The translations under genes were made by a program, and so were the position numbers. From assembly GCA_017618625.1 (NCBI GenBank), contig JAFZTV010000088.1, positions 1 to 64,000 on the forward strand: a DNA stretch of 64,000 nucleotides. The letters run 5' to 3'. Source of the DNA: Bacteroidales bacterium. GTDB taxonomy: Bacteria > Bacteroidota > Bacteroidia > Bacteroidales > P3. Below are positions 8,813 through 17,712 of the stretch, in pieces (position 1 is the first letter of the stretch; every line of letters begins with the position of its first letter). The notes below the pieces were generated by a model. The model had not been told where the DNA came from. It searched no databases and worked only from the letters and a program-made list of their open reading frames with translations.

Positions 8813-10231
8813 GTGGAGAGACGGCTGGAGATAAAATACCTTGTTTGTGACTGGATGTCTGCGGCGGTTGCGTGGACGTTGTTCTTTGTGTTCCGCAAGG
8901 CTGCGATAGAGGGCGACGGCATGCGTGACGCGCTGGCATTCTATAGAGATGCGAACTTCTGGTATGGTGTGGCGGTGGTGCCGCTATGCTGGCTTGTGCT
9001 ATACTTTATGCAGGGCGCATACAGAAACGTGCTGCACAAGTCGCGCCTGAAAGAGTTGCAACAGACCGCGTTGGCTACGATTATTGGCGTCATAGTCCTT
9101 TTCTTCGCGTTAATACTAGACGATGAAATCAGAACCTATAAGAACTACTACGTGTCGTTTTTGTTCGTGCTGGTGGTCCATTTCGCTATAACCTACGCCA
9201 TAAGGCTTGCGATAACGTCGAACACCGTGCACAAGGTCCATCACCGCCAGATAGGTTTCCCGACGATAATGATTGGGTCGGGCAAGCTGGCGTATAAAAC
9301 CTACCTGGACTTGGAACATCAGGAGACATACAGCGGAGAGCGGTTTGTGGGCTATGTAAGCTTGGGCGAAGGCGAGAAAGACCCGAACATGAAGGTGGTG
9401 ATGCCCGACTTGGGGACGATAGCCGACCTGCGCCGACTGGTGGAGGAGCACAACGTGGAGGAGGTGATAATTGCCGTTGAAGACAATACACGCGACCAGA
9501 TAGGAGTCATTGTGCAGACCGCCAACGAGTGTGGCGACCTCACTATCAGGATTACTCCAGACGCCCGCGACCTTATAATTGGAAGTATCAAGCTGAACAG
9601 CATATTCCACTCGCCGCTTATCACTATCAATAACAGGTTGATGGAGGAGTGGCAATATAGTGTGAAGCGGATGTTCGACATTGTGGCGTCGCTTTTCGCC
9701 ATGATAATACTTTCGCCCGTCTATCTTATTACGGCTGTGATAATAAAGTGCACCAGCCGCGGACCGGTGTTTTATGCACAGGAACGCATAGGATATCGCG
9801 GCAAGCCGTTCAAGATGCACAAGTTCCGCTCGATGTATGTGGATGCGGAGGCTAACGGTCCGGCCCTTGCGAGCGACGACGACCCGCGCATCACGCCATT
9901 CGGCCGTTTCATGCGCAAGGTTCGACTGGATGAAATACCGCAGTTTTACAACGTGCTGAAGGGTACGATGTCGATAGTGGGACCGCGGCCTGAGAGGCAG
10001 TACTACATCGACCAAATTGTGCAGCGCAGTCCCGAATACCTGTTGCTGCAACGTGTGAAACCCGGCATCACGTCGTGGGGCCAGGTGAAATACGGGTATG
10101 CCGAGAATGTGGATGAGATGTTGGAGAGGATGCGCTACGACCTGTTGTATCTGGAGAATATGTCGCTGGCGACGGATGTGAAGATAATGCTCTATACGGT
10201 GCTCATAATACTGCAGGGGAGAGGGAAGTAG
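8813..10231 (+). CDS. exopolysaccharide biosynthesis polyprenyl glycosylphosphotransferase (WcaJ/WbaP type)
   Basis: This integral membrane enzyme transfers a sugar-1-phosphate to undecaprenyl phosphate, the first step of surface glycan assembly. The 472 residues comprise several N-terminal membrane helices, a central CoA-binding-like Rossmann segment (about 140-270) and the catalytic sugar transferase domain from about residue 285. Catalytic signatures are KRMFDIVAS, the KFRSMYVDAE stretch, RKVRLDEIPQFYNVLKGTMS and VGPRPE. The start is a GTG one base after the upstream lipoprotein stop. A Wzx-type flippase lies 2.8 kb away, so both may serve the same glycan, although no glycosyltransferase cluster is present. 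Confidence 0.93.
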   Translation: MERRLEIKYLVCDWMSAAVAWTLFFVFRKAAIEGDGMRDALAFYRDANFWYGVAVVPLCWLVLYFMQGAYRNVLHKSRLKELQQTALATIIGVIVLFFALILDDEIRTYKNYYVSFLFVLVVHFAITYAIRLAITSNTVHKVHHRQIGFPTIMIGSGKLAYKTYLDLEHQETYSGERFVGYVSLGEGEKDPNMKVVMPDLGTIADLRRLVEEHNVEEVIIAVEDNTRDQIGVIVQTANECGDLTIRITPDARDLIIGSIKLNSIFHSPLITINNRLMEEWQYSVKRMFDIVASLFAMIILSPVYLITAVIIKCTSRGPVFYAQERIGYRGKPFKMHKFRSMYVDAEANGPALASDDDPRITPFGRFMRKVRLDEIPQFYNVLKGTMSIVGPRPERQYYIDQIVQRSPEYLLLQRVKPGITSWGQVKYGYAENVDEMLERMRYDLLYLENMSLATDVKIMLYTVLIILQGRGK

Positions 10232-10334
10232 GTGCGTGCCCGCACAGGGCGATTAAGCACTTAGCGGACAGAGGTCAGCTAGAAATGGTTGGTTACCTTT
10301 TATATATTAAAAACTTTAAACATTCAAACATATC

Positions 10335-11048
10335 ATGAAGACTTTAAAAATCAGTTCGTTTGTTCTTTTGTTGGTGGTTTCGTCGGTGTTTGTGTCATGC
10401 AAACACAACGACGACAAGGTGGTGCTTAAAGACCAGCGCGACTCAATCAGCTGGGCTGTTGGCGAGAACACCGCTATCGGAATGCGGAATATCGGCTATG
10501 ACTTCAACATGGAGATGGTGCTCCAAGCCATCGAGCATACGCTCAAAGGCAAGAAACAACCGCTGACCGAGCAGTCGTACAACGAGTTGCTGACACAGTT
10601 GACGCTCATTATGCAGAAGAATATCAAGGCCGAGCAGGAGAAAACCATCAAGGCGGTTGAGAAAGAGGAGGAAGAGCTTTTTGAGGCTTTGGTGAAGAGC
10701 GACCCCGAGGTGAAGAAAGCCCCCGAAGGTTTCTACTACAAGGTGTTGAAACAGGGCAAGGGAGAGAATGTGAAGATTGGCGAAGTCGCGGTGTTCGACT
10801 ATAGAGGCTACAAGTTGAAAGGAAACGAGTTTATAGACCAGACTTACGAAGTTCGCGAACCGATAGAGACTTTGGTTGGCGGCAGCATGTTCAGAGGTTT
10901 GCAGCTGGGCTTGGCCATGATGAACCCAGGCAGTATCTACAGGCTCTATTTCCCCAGCCGCCTGGCCTTCGGAGCAAAAGGCACCGACGCCATCCCGCCA
11001 TATACGGCAATATATTACGATGTGGAACTCCATAGTTTCCATCCTTGA
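10335..11048 (+). CDS. FKBP-type peptidyl-prolyl isomerase lipoprotein
   Basis: A 237-residue envelope folding catalyst with a lipoprotein signal (MKTLKISSFVLLLVVSSVFVSC). An N-terminal helical dimerisation region like that of FkpA/Mip covers about 30-110, followed by a short charged coil and a C-terminal FKBP domain from about residue 128 (EGFYYKVLKQGKGENVKIGEVAVFDYRGY). The family position usually held by Trp in the active site is Phe (GGSMFRGLQLGL), and the YFPSRLAFGAKG and IPPYTAIYYDVEL strands are conserved. It starts right after an AAACATATC leader. Family assignment is firm; clients are unknown. Confidence 0.9.
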   Translation: MKTLKISSFVLLLVVSSVFVSCKHNDDKVVLKDQRDSISWAVGENTAIGMRNIGYDFNMEMVLQAIEHTLKGKKQPLTEQSYNELLTQLTLIMQKNIKAEQEKTIKAVEKEEEELFEALVKSDPEVKKAPEGFYYKVLKQGKGENVKIGEVAVFDYRGYKLKGNEFIDQTYEVREPIETLVGGSMFRGLQLGLAMMNPGSIYRLYFPSRLAFGAKGTDAIPPYTAIYYDVELHSFHP

Positions 11049-11117
11049 AAATAAGACGGAGCTGGCGGGCGCCGTTGAAAAAAAATGATTAAGAGAGTCA
11101 AACTAAAAACTATTTAG

Positions 11118-11125
11118 TATCTTTG
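11118..11125 (+). promoter_or_regulatory. -7 box of the small-lipoprotein cluster
   Basis: TATCTTTG matches the Bacteroidetes -7 consensus TAnnTTTG. The ATG of the first gene is at 11134, only 9 nt after the box, so transcription should start almost at the initiation codon and the mRNA would be nearly leaderless. Confidence 0.75.
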
Positions 11126-11133
11126 CGTCTGCA

Positions 11134-11448
11134 ATGAGACGGATTGTGAAGTACATATTGTTGATTAGCTGTCTGTTGTGTCTGACGATGATGTCTGTTG
11201 GATGCAGAAAAGACATCAACTGCCGTTGTGCTGTAAGAGGTGCATCGGGTTCGGGGCATGCGTTGGATGTGCGTGTGATAACCGTCAGCTCCCGTTCCGA
11301 TTGCCGCGATATATACTATGTTGTTTACAATAACAGCGACTTGGCCGAAGACCACGGGATGGTTGATTCTCTGTTTTGTACCGATTATCCGTTCGACGTG
11401 ACTGTTGTTGACAGCACGGTAACCCACTCAAATGGCGCCAAACAATGA
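11134..11448 (+). CDS. small cysteine-patterned lipoprotein 1
   Basis: A 104-residue lipoprotein (lipobox SVGC) whose mature N-terminus is CRKDINCRC: a CxC pair six residues after the lipidated cysteine. Two further cysteines follow in the patterns SDCRDIYY and LFCTDYPFD. The next gene and 12839-13057 encode proteins with the same four-cysteine layout, so they form a paralogous family despite little other similarity. It overlaps the next gene by 4 nt (ATGA). The arrangement with a MauE-thioredoxin protein downstream suggests disulfide chemistry at the inner or outer membrane. I know no named family for it. Confidence 0.75.
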   Translation: MRRIVKYILLISCLLCLTMMSVGCRKDINCRCAVRGASGSGHALDVRVITVSSRSDCRDIYYVVYNNSDLAEDHGMVDSLFCTDYPFDVTVVDSTVTHSNGAKQ

Positions 11449-11696
11449 GAAACGCAGCGAAATATATACTCTTTTCGGTTATGGTGACCATGACGGTACT
11501 CTGCGTCGGATGTCGCCGTACCAAGATTTGTCGTTGCGATGGAACTCTCTACGGCAAGCCCGAAACGCTCTACTTCAACGTTGAACATTCTTTCCACTGC
11601 AAGGATATTAACCGTGCCGGCTATGAACGCCTGCAGGACACCATCTTCATCCGTTCGATGCACAATATCACTTGTGATGACTTTGAAGTAGAGTGA
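11445..11696 (+). CDS. small cysteine-patterned lipoprotein 2
   Basis: An 83-residue lipoprotein (signal MRNAAKYILFSVMVTMTVLCVGC) with mature start CRRTKICRC, then HSFHCKDINRAGY and NITCDDFEVE at the C-terminus. The spacing CxC...C(K/R)DI...C(T/D)D matches the preceding gene, with which it shares an ATGA stop-start overlap, so it probably arose by duplication. It ends 17 nt before the MauE-thioredoxin gene. The function is unknown; it is most likely part of the same operon. Confidence 0.75.
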   Translation: MRNAAKYILFSVMVTMTVLCVGCRRTKICRCDGTLYGKPETLYFNVEHSFHCKDINRAGYERLQDTIFIRSMHNITCDDFEVE

Positions 11697-11713
11697 TTTA
11701 ATGCGTTTCGGGA

Positions 11714-12832
11714 ATGAAACAATTTGATTTTATGCTTACCCCAAAGAGCAGGCAGGTCGTTGCAAGAATTGCGACGGTGATGAAGTGTTTGTTGGGAATC
11801 TTCTTCATGGTTTCGGCGCTGTCGAAGTTTGTCTCTATCGACAATTTCAATATCTACGTTTTCAGCTTCGGATTCCTTTCGTTCCGCCTCGCGGTCATAG
11901 TGGGCTGGCTGGCGGTATCGACCGAGCTGCTTCTCGGTGTGGCGTTGCTGGTCAACAGGCACCACCGCCTGGTGTCGCTGCTCTGCATTCTGATGCTGAT
12001 TGTGTTCAGCCTTTTCCTTGTCTATGCGTGGTTTGTCGGACGCACCGACAGCTGTCACTGCATGGGAGACCTTCTGCCGTTCGACCCGATGCACTCAGTG
12101 TTGAAGAATGCTTTGTTGCTGCTGCTTGCGCTTTTCGTCTGGCGTTATGCCGATTCCGAATGGCGTCCGCGTTGGTGGTTGGTGCTGCCGTTGGTTCTAC
12201 TGGCTCAGGGCTTTATTGTGTTGAGCGGTTTCAGGGGGTGGGTTAGGATGAACTTCTTCGACCTTCAGTATTCTTGCACGCTCATGGCTTTGATGGCAGT
12301 AGTGGCAGTGTTGGCGACGTTCAAGTTCTCGAGGCGTCTATGGGTTGAGATTCTTATGTGCCTGACTCCATACGTGGCGGTTTTTATTCTCTGTACGGCA
12401 GCGTGCCTTGCTCCTGTGAGAGGAACCATACCTGTCAACGGCGAACTGCTTGACTCGACCATAAGTGCCGAAGGACCGCTTGGCAACAGGCATCTTACCG
12501 AAGGACATAAGGTGCTGTGTTTTTACAGCAAGAGCTGCCAGTACTGCAAACGAACCTCCGAGACGCTTTCGATGATTCAAAAGCGTCACGACCTTCCGGC
12601 TGAGGCTTTTGTTACCGCATTCACGACGGATACCGTACATGGTCTCGAACGCTTCTATGACAGCCCATACGCTGTGCGTTTCACTATCTCGGCTGTTCCT
12701 GCCGACGACTTCCTGCGTATCACCTACGGCAATGCACCGCTGGTGGTGTTGCTTGACAACGGAGAGGTGGTTGAGACCTACGGTAGCGGCTATATTTCGG
12801 AGTCAAAGATTGTTGATTTCCTGACCAAGTAA
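11714..12832 (+). CDS. MauE/DoxX-like membrane protein fused to a thioredoxin-like domain
   Basis: A 372-residue polytopic inner-membrane protein. Residues 20-145 form a DoxX/MauE-type four-helix unit with the cysteine-rich TDSCHCMGDLLPFDP segment typical of MauE proteins; a second hydrophobic block follows to about residue 235. The C-terminal periplasmic part (about 250-372) is a thioredoxin-like domain with the redox motif SCQYCK near residue 275 and a late cis-Pro-like NAPLVVLLDNGEVV strand. MauE is required for disulfide formation in methylamine dehydrogenase; related fusions in Bacteroidetes are thought to move reducing or oxidising equivalents across the membrane. It lies among three small CxC lipoproteins, which are plausible partners (inference). 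Confidence 0.85.
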   Translation: MKQFDFMLTPKSRQVVARIATVMKCLLGIFFMVSALSKFVSIDNFNIYVFSFGFLSFRLAVIVGWLAVSTELLLGVALLVNRHHRLVSLLCILMLIVFSLFLVYAWFVGRTDSCHCMGDLLPFDPMHSVLKNALLLLLALFVWRYADSEWRPRWWLVLPLVLLAQGFIVLSGFRGWVRMNFFDLQYSCTLMALMAVVAVLATFKFSRRLWVEILMCLTPYVAVFILCTAACLAPVRGTIPVNGELLDSTISAEGPLGNRHLTEGHKVLCFYSKSCQYCKRTSETLSMIQKRHDLPAEAFVTAFTTDTVHGLERFYDSPYAVRFTISAVPADDFLRITYGNAPLVVLLDNGEVVETYGSGYISESKIVDFLTK

Positions 12833-12838
12833 AACAGA

Positions 12839-13057
12839 ATGAAACCTATGAGAAAGATACTTGTCCCTTTAGCGGTTGTTGCCCTCCTTGCTTTTTCGTC
12901 ATGCTCGCGCCGTTGCCATTGTACCGGCTATGACGGCTCGCACACGTACTACACTGAAGAGCAGCTCAAGGAACTCGACAAGACCTGCGCGGGTATGGAG
13001 TATTACATGGAAGGGCTGTTCTACTCAATCTGTGAGTATGACCTTACCGACTACTAG
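12839..13057 (+). CDS. small cysteine-patterned lipoprotein 3
   Basis: A 72-residue lipoprotein (MKPMRKILVPLAVVALLAFSSC). The mature start CSRRCHCTGYDG puts a CxC pair four residues after the lipidated cysteine, followed by DKTCAGMEYY and SICEYDLTDY, the same four-cysteine pattern as the two proteins upstream. It starts 7 nt after the MauE-thioredoxin stop, so it is co-transcribed, and ends 13 nt from the convergent flippase gene. No function is known; the shared cysteine spacing is the only evidence for a joint role. Confidence 0.75.
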   Translation: MKPMRKILVPLAVVALLAFSSCSRRCHCTGYDGSHTYYTEEQLKELDKTCAGMEYYMEGLFYSICEYDLTDY

Positions 13058-13070
13058 GCCATCGAGGACC

Positions 13071-14561
13071 TTATTTCCGTAAAATCTTCCTGACAACTTT
13101 GCCAACCAGCCTGCGCTCGTTGTATGCCACTATTGCTGCGTAAGCCAAAAGCAGGATGGAGTTTACCACCAGTCTCCAAACTGTTGACTCGATTGGCAAC
13201 AACTGCATTGCGGCGAACAACACCATTGCGACTGCAAAATATCCGCCGATGGCCTTCAGACTGTATGGCACCGGGTTGTGGTGCTGACCTATGAAATACG
13301 AAAGCACCATGCAGATGCCGTATCCCACGAATCCGCCCCAGGCACAAGCCATGTAGCCATATTTCGGCACGAACACTATGTTTACCGCCAGCAGCGCCAC
13401 ACAGCCTATCGCCGACATCACCGCACCCCACCAGGTCTTTCCGATAAGCTTGTACCAGAACGAGAGGTTGAAATAGATGCCCATGAATATCTCGGCCATC
13501 ATCACGATAGGCACGGCTTGAAGTCCATCCCAGTAGTCGGAGTTGATGATATAACGCAGAATGTCCATGAAGGCCACGACTGCAAGAAATGCAAAGAGCG
13601 TGAACATGACGAAATATTTCATGACTAGGGCCTGGCTTTCTTTGCTTTCCTTGCCGCTACCTTCGGCAAAGACAAAAGGTTCGTATGCATAGCGGAACGC
13701 CTGTGTTATCATTGCCATGATCATTGCAATCTTGACGCAGGCGCCGTAGATGCCCAGCTGCTCGTCACCCTCTTGTCCAGGCACCAGGAAACGGAAGCAA
13801 ATCTTGTCAGCCACCTGGTTCAGTATGCCCATCAGTCCGAGCAGCAGCAGTGGCCAGGTGTATTTCAGCATCGCTTTCAATAGTTTGAAATCGACACCGA
13901 ACCGCAGGTTGCGCAGCTCAGGGATGAATCCCAGCGTGATGGAAGCTGTGCAGATAAGGTTGATTACAAATACATATCCCACCTGATAGTCGGGACGGTA
14001 CCATCCCATCATCTCGGGATGTGACGCTGCCAATGCTGGGGCGGCCAGGAAGATGAAGAGGTTCATCCCGATGTTCAGGAAGATAAATGCCAGCTTGAGG
14101 AAGGCGAACTTCCATGCCCTGCCCGCGAAACGCAGCTGGGCGAACAGTATGGCTTGGAAGGCGTCGATGGCGACCACGCAGGCCATTATCTTGATATATT
14201 CAGGGTGTCCGGCGTAGTCAAGAGTCGCTGCCAGAGGTCCGATAAAGATGAACACCAGCGCCACAAACAGTGCTGCCACTATGCTTACCGCCGAGAGTGC
14301 GGTCGAGAACACACGCCGTGCGTCGTTCTCTTTCTTGTTGGCGAAGTAGAAGAAGGTCGTCTCCATGCCGAATGTGAGCAGCACCAACAGCAGAGCCGTA
14401 TAGGCGTACATGTTAGTCACAACGCCGTAGCCGCCCGATGCAGCCGCAATCTTGTAGGTGTAGAGAGGAACAAGAAGGTAGTTGAGGAAACGTCCGACAA
14501 TGCTGCTCAGTCCATAGATGACCGAGTCGGACAAAAGCCTTTTCAAAGAGTTGTTTGCCAT
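13071..14561 (-). CDS. Wzx/RfbX-type polysaccharide flippase (MOP superfamily)
   Basis: A 496-residue inner-membrane protein with about 14 hydrophobic helices and the family opening MANNSLKRLLSDSVIYGLSSIVGRFLNYLLVPLYT, in which the RxxNYLLxPLYT element is typical of oligosaccharide flippases. Such proteins move undecaprenyl-linked oligosaccharides to the periplasmic face for O-antigen or capsule assembly. The gene is single and faces the small-lipoprotein cluster, without adjacent glycosyltransferases, so the glycan it handles is unknown. The sugar transferase at 8813 is a plausible partner. Confidence 0.88.
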   Translation of the reverse strand: MANNSLKRLLSDSVIYGLSSIVGRFLNYLLVPLYTYKIAAASGGYGVVTNMYAYTALLLVLLTFGMETTFFYFANKKENDARRVFSTALSAVSIVAALFVALVFIFIGPLAATLDYAGHPEYIKIMACVVAIDAFQAILFAQLRFAGRAWKFAFLKLAFIFLNIGMNLFIFLAAPALAASHPEMMGWYRPDYQVGYVFVINLICTASITLGFIPELRNLRFGVDFKLLKAMLKYTWPLLLLGLMGILNQVADKICFRFLVPGQEGDEQLGIYGACVKIAMIMAMITQAFRYAYEPFVFAEGSGKESKESQALVMKYFVMFTLFAFLAVVAFMDILRYIINSDYWDGLQAVPIVMMAEIFMGIYFNLSFWYKLIGKTWWGAVMSAIGCVALLAVNIVFVPKYGYMACAWGGFVGYGICMVLSYFIGQHHNPVPYSLKAIGGYFAVAMVLFAAMQLLPIESTVWRLVVNSILLLAYAAIVAYNERRLVGKVVRKILRK

Positions 14562-14737
14562 AATAGTCTATAACGCAAGTCGCCAGTGTTTAGTACGTGG
14601 TTTTTATTGTTGATATGTGGATATGTTTAATGTTGATATGTTGGAGGAGGGGGGGGGCGTTTGCAAAAGTACTGGGGTGTTATTTATCGTCAAAATAAAG
14701 ATATTTATCATAAACAACTTGTCTTCATTATGATAGT

Positions 14738-15016
14738 TTGTGAACTGTGAACCGTGAATTTGCAAACAGTGCGCATACAGGTTTTTTCGGTTGTGTATAG
14801 AAATGGATGATTTGTGTATAGTTTGGGGTGATTTGTGTATAGTTTGGAGCAAAATGTGTATAGTTTTGGGGTGAAAATGTGTATAAAAATGGAGGTGAAA
14901 AATTATTTATAAAAATATGTAAAATATTGATTATTAAATATTAAAATTACAATTACTTCTTTTATTATTATAGCGGGGCTTTCCGGCACAAAAACACTAG
15001 AGTTCACAGTTCACAA
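14738..15016. repeat. AT-rich noncoding block bounded by perfect 15-bp inverted repeats
   Basis: TTGTGAACTGTGAAC at 14738-14752 is exactly complementary to GTTCACAGTTCACAA at 15002-15016. A related direct copy (GTGAACTGTGAACTGTGAAC) lies at about 15153-15172. The enclosed 250 bp is very AT-rich and has no open frame worth calling. The rest of the gap (14562-14737 and 15017-15210) has TTGATATG-type leader repeats near 14610-14642, CTAGGGAG repeats near 15064-15095 and no gene. Confidence 0.7.
14793..14891. repeat. five GTGTATA repeats with ~21-bp spacing
   Basis: GTGTATA occurs at 14793, 14814, 14835, 14856 and 14879, mostly followed by G(T/A)(T/A)TGG-like sequence. The spacing is 21, 21, 21 and 23 bp, about two helical turns, so the motifs would lie on one DNA face. 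It sits between the divergent flippase and restriction-modification promoters. Confidence 0.75.
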
Positions 15017-15210
15017 ATGACTCACATGGGTTCGGCAATGTTGATTTTTGAAGTAGGGAGGATCTAGGGAGTTTATACGGAGTCTCTAGGGAGTTATGGA
15101 TTGGAGATTTTTAGTGACAGGTTTGCATGAGGCCAGAGTTATTTATCTGTGTGAACTGTGAACTGTGAACAGAAATATCGATTTCCCGTCATTATTCTCA
15201 CTTTTATTCG

Positions 15211-15218
15211 TACTTTTG
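15211..15218 (+). promoter_or_regulatory. -7 box of the restriction-modification operon
   Basis: TACTTTTG matches TAnnTTTG and lies 31 nt before the ATG at 15250. No good TTTG -33 box is seen at the right distance. Confidence 0.65.
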
Positions 15219-15249
15219 TAGCCAAATATAGTGAACAATTGATTCAAGA

Positions 15250-16689
15250 ATGAATTTAGGACAGGTATATACAAAGCAAGCGGTAGCCGACTATATGGTA
15301 AGGCTATTCACGATTACGGGGAAAGCACGTGTGCTTGACCCCTGCTTTGGTCGTGGCGTCTTTGTAAAAAGCCTGCTTGCCAATACTGAATTTTTCGTAG
15401 ATGGCGTGGAGATAGATGAAGCCTCGTATGCTGCTTTTGGAAATCCTGACGAAAGGCGTTGCCGTATGATGAGTGGTGATTTCTTCGATGTGGAGGGAAC
15501 TTTCGACGGTATCATAATGAATCCTCCATACGTGCGTCAGGAGGAACTTGACAAACTGGCTCCTCTTGGTGTCACCAAGCAAAAGTTGCAGTCAGCATGT
15601 TGGATGATGAATATATCAACCAAGGCCAATCTCTATATGTACTTTATCCTGCGTGCCATTCTGCTGCTTCGCGAAGGTGGGGAGTTGATAGCGATTTTCC
15701 CCAACTCATGGACGAACACACCTGTTGGCAGACAGTTCTATGAGCAACTGAGACATCACGGATTCATTACCGACTTCATCAATGTTGAAGGGGAGGCTTT
15801 TGAGGGTTCGCCAATGGTAGATGTCTGCATTCTGAAATATGTGAAAGGAATGCATGGAGAAACGCATTACCAGACGATGCGGATAACACAGGATGACAGA
15901 TTGATGATAGAATCTGTTGAACAGCAGAAGAACGAGGTGTCAAGTAATCTGGTAAGGCTTCGTTCTATAGCTAATATCAGACGGGGTATTACGACTGGTG
16001 CCAACAAGTTTTTTGTTAATCCCCCTCTCTTCACACAAACCCACATAGTGGATATTCTTTCTTCGCCTAAAGACTTTACCGGTTATACCACTAAGCATTG
16101 TCGACAAGATAAGCTGTTGGCTATTAAAAGCGGCGATGATCTAAACGAAGAAGAGGACACATACCTTGAAAACAGCGCAAACGTCATATTGAAAGAAGGG
16201 AAGCCTCTGACTCTGAAAACACTGATTGACGAGTGCCGGCCTTGGTATTATATCACCGTACCTGAGACGGCTCAGATAGTGTTCTCATACATCGTGCGAA
16301 ACAACCTAAAGTTTGTCCTAAACGCGGAAAAGTGCAATGTGAGAGATAATTTCTATATGATTAGCAGCCGCCATGATTCACTGTTGCTAATGGCTCTTCT
16401 CAACAACTATTATGTCTATAGACAGTTAGAAAACTTAGGCAAAAGCTATGGCAAGGGATTGCTTAAACTACAGAAATATGACATTGATGAAATAAAAGTG
16501 CCACATCCCGAAGCAATTCAGGAAGAGGATAAAGTAAAACTTGTTCAACTTACTGAAGAACTGGTTAAATCTTCTGACGAGTGCCATATAGATGCTATCA
16601 CTAACCTCTTAGCGCCCTATTACGGATACAATGGCGTGAAGGAAAAATACATTGAATTGAAATCAAAACGACTTGCTCATCATGAATAA
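15250..16689 (+). CDS. adenine-specific DNA methyltransferase (Eco57I/TaqI-like m6A)
   Basis: A 479-residue N6-adenine methyltransferase. Opening residues LGQVYTKQAVADYMVRLF are the usual lead-in of gamma-type enzymes, motif I is VLDPCFGRGVFVKSL near residue 30, and catalytic motif IV is NPPY at about residues 91-94. The C-terminal half (from about 235) should hold the target recognition domain. It heads a tight three-gene operon: the next gene overlaps it by 8 nt. GC content and codon use are lower than in flanking housekeeping genes, suggesting horizontal gain. It probably protects one strand of the site cut by the fusion enzyme at 17713 (inference). Confidence 0.88.
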   Translation: MNLGQVYTKQAVADYMVRLFTITGKARVLDPCFGRGVFVKSLLANTEFFVDGVEIDEASYAAFGNPDERRCRMMSGDFFDVEGTFDGIIMNPPYVRQEELDKLAPLGVTKQKLQSACWMMNISTKANLYMYFILRAILLLREGGELIAIFPNSWTNTPVGRQFYEQLRHHGFITDFINVEGEAFEGSPMVDVCILKYVKGMHGETHYQTMRITQDDRLMIESVEQQKNEVSSNLVRLRSIANIRRGITTGANKFFVNPPLFTQTHIVDILSSPKDFTGYTTKHCRQDKLLAIKSGDDLNEEEDTYLENSANVILKEGKPLTLKTLIDECRPWYYITVPETAQIVFSYIVRNNLKFVLNAEKCNVRDNFYMISSRHDSLLLMALLNNYYVYRQLENLGKSYGKGLLKLQKYDIDEIKVPHPEAIQEEDKVKLVQLTEELVKSSDECHIDAITNLLAPYYGYNGVKEKYIELKSKRLAHHE

Positions 16690-17704
16690 TAAAACAGTTA
16701 GTCTTTTCTCTGGTGGTGGTGGTCTCGATCTCGGCTTCAAACAAGCTGGATATGACATTGTCTGGGCTATCGACAACAATCAAGATGCTGTCAATACCTA
16801 TAAGCACAATGTCGGACATGAAATCATGTGCGGCGATATTACCGCCATTGACATCAACGATATCCCCAAGGCTGACATCGTGATTGGTGGCCCCCCTTGC
16901 CAGTCATTCTCATTGGCAGGAAAACGCCAATGCGATGATGAACGAGGCAGATTGGTTTGGCGCTATCTAGAAATCATTAGGCGTGTTTCCCCCAAAGCTT
17001 TCCTTTTTGAGAATGTGGTTGGTTTGGTGTCGGCTAAAGACAAACAGGGTAACAAGATTCTGGATGGGCTTCTCAAAACCTTTGAAGAGGCAGGCTATCA
17101 TGTCTCTTGGCAATTGGTGAATGCTGCGGACTATGGAGTTCCACAACTGAGAAAGCGAGTGATAATCGTGGGCTTGAAAAACGGGCAGTTTGAATTTCCT
17201 GTTACTACACATAACGATGGAGGAACAGACGGAAAGAAAAGATATGTTAGTGTTGAGGAAGCTATCGGCGATTTGCCTATGGCAGGCACTTCTGGGAGAA
17301 TCTCTGAACACGATTATCCAACAATGAGCAAACTCGACCAATACATCTGCTCTCATGTGAAGCCTGGAGGCAATTATATGGATATACCTGACGAGGTGCC
17401 TTCTGTCAGGATAAAACGTCTGAAACGAGATGGTGGTCACACTACCTGCTACGGACGTATGCTCCCCAACAAACCGGCATACACAATCAATACATATTTT
17501 AATCGGCCTAACGTGGGGTGCAATATTCACTATAAGCATGATCGCATCATTACCCTTAGAGAAGCTATGCGTCTTCAGACATTCCCGGATAGCTATGAAT
17601 TCGTCTCGAAATCAAAACAGGGTAAAAACCTGATAGTAGGCAATGCTGTACCACCGCATCTGGCATTTGTGCTGGCAACAAAATTGAAAGAATATCTAAG
17701 CTAA
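16682..17704 (+). CDS. DNA (cytosine-5-)-methyltransferase
   Basis: A 340-residue m5C methyltransferase with the canonical motifs in order: I (LFSGGGGLDLGFKQAGY), IV with the catalytic cysteine (GGPPCQSFSLAG, about residue 70), VI (FLFENVVGL), VIII-like (QLRKRVIIVGLK) and X (IVGNAVPPHLAFVLA). A TTG at 16673 is possible, but ATG at 16682 gives the standard start MNNKTVSLFSGGGG. It overlaps the m6A gene and ends 8 nt before the fusion enzyme. A system with both m6A and m5C enzymes is known for asymmetric sites (HphI and similar), where each strand is protected differently; I infer the same here. Confidence 0.93.
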   Translation: MNNKTVSLFSGGGGLDLGFKQAGYDIVWAIDNNQDAVNTYKHNVGHEIMCGDITAIDINDIPKADIVIGGPPCQSFSLAGKRQCDDERGRLVWRYLEIIRRVSPKAFLFENVVGLVSAKDKQGNKILDGLLKTFEEAGYHVSWQLVNAADYGVPQLRKRVIIVGLKNGQFEFPVTTHNDGGTDGKKRYVSVEEAIGDLPMAGTSGRISEHDYPTMSKLDQYICSHVKPGGNYMDIPDEVPSVRIKRLKRDGGHTTCYGRMLPNKPAYTINTYFNRPNVGCNIHYKHDRIITLREAMRLQTFPDSYEFVSKSKQGKNLIVGNAVPPHLAFVLATKLKEYLS

Positions 17705-17712
17705 AAACCTAT

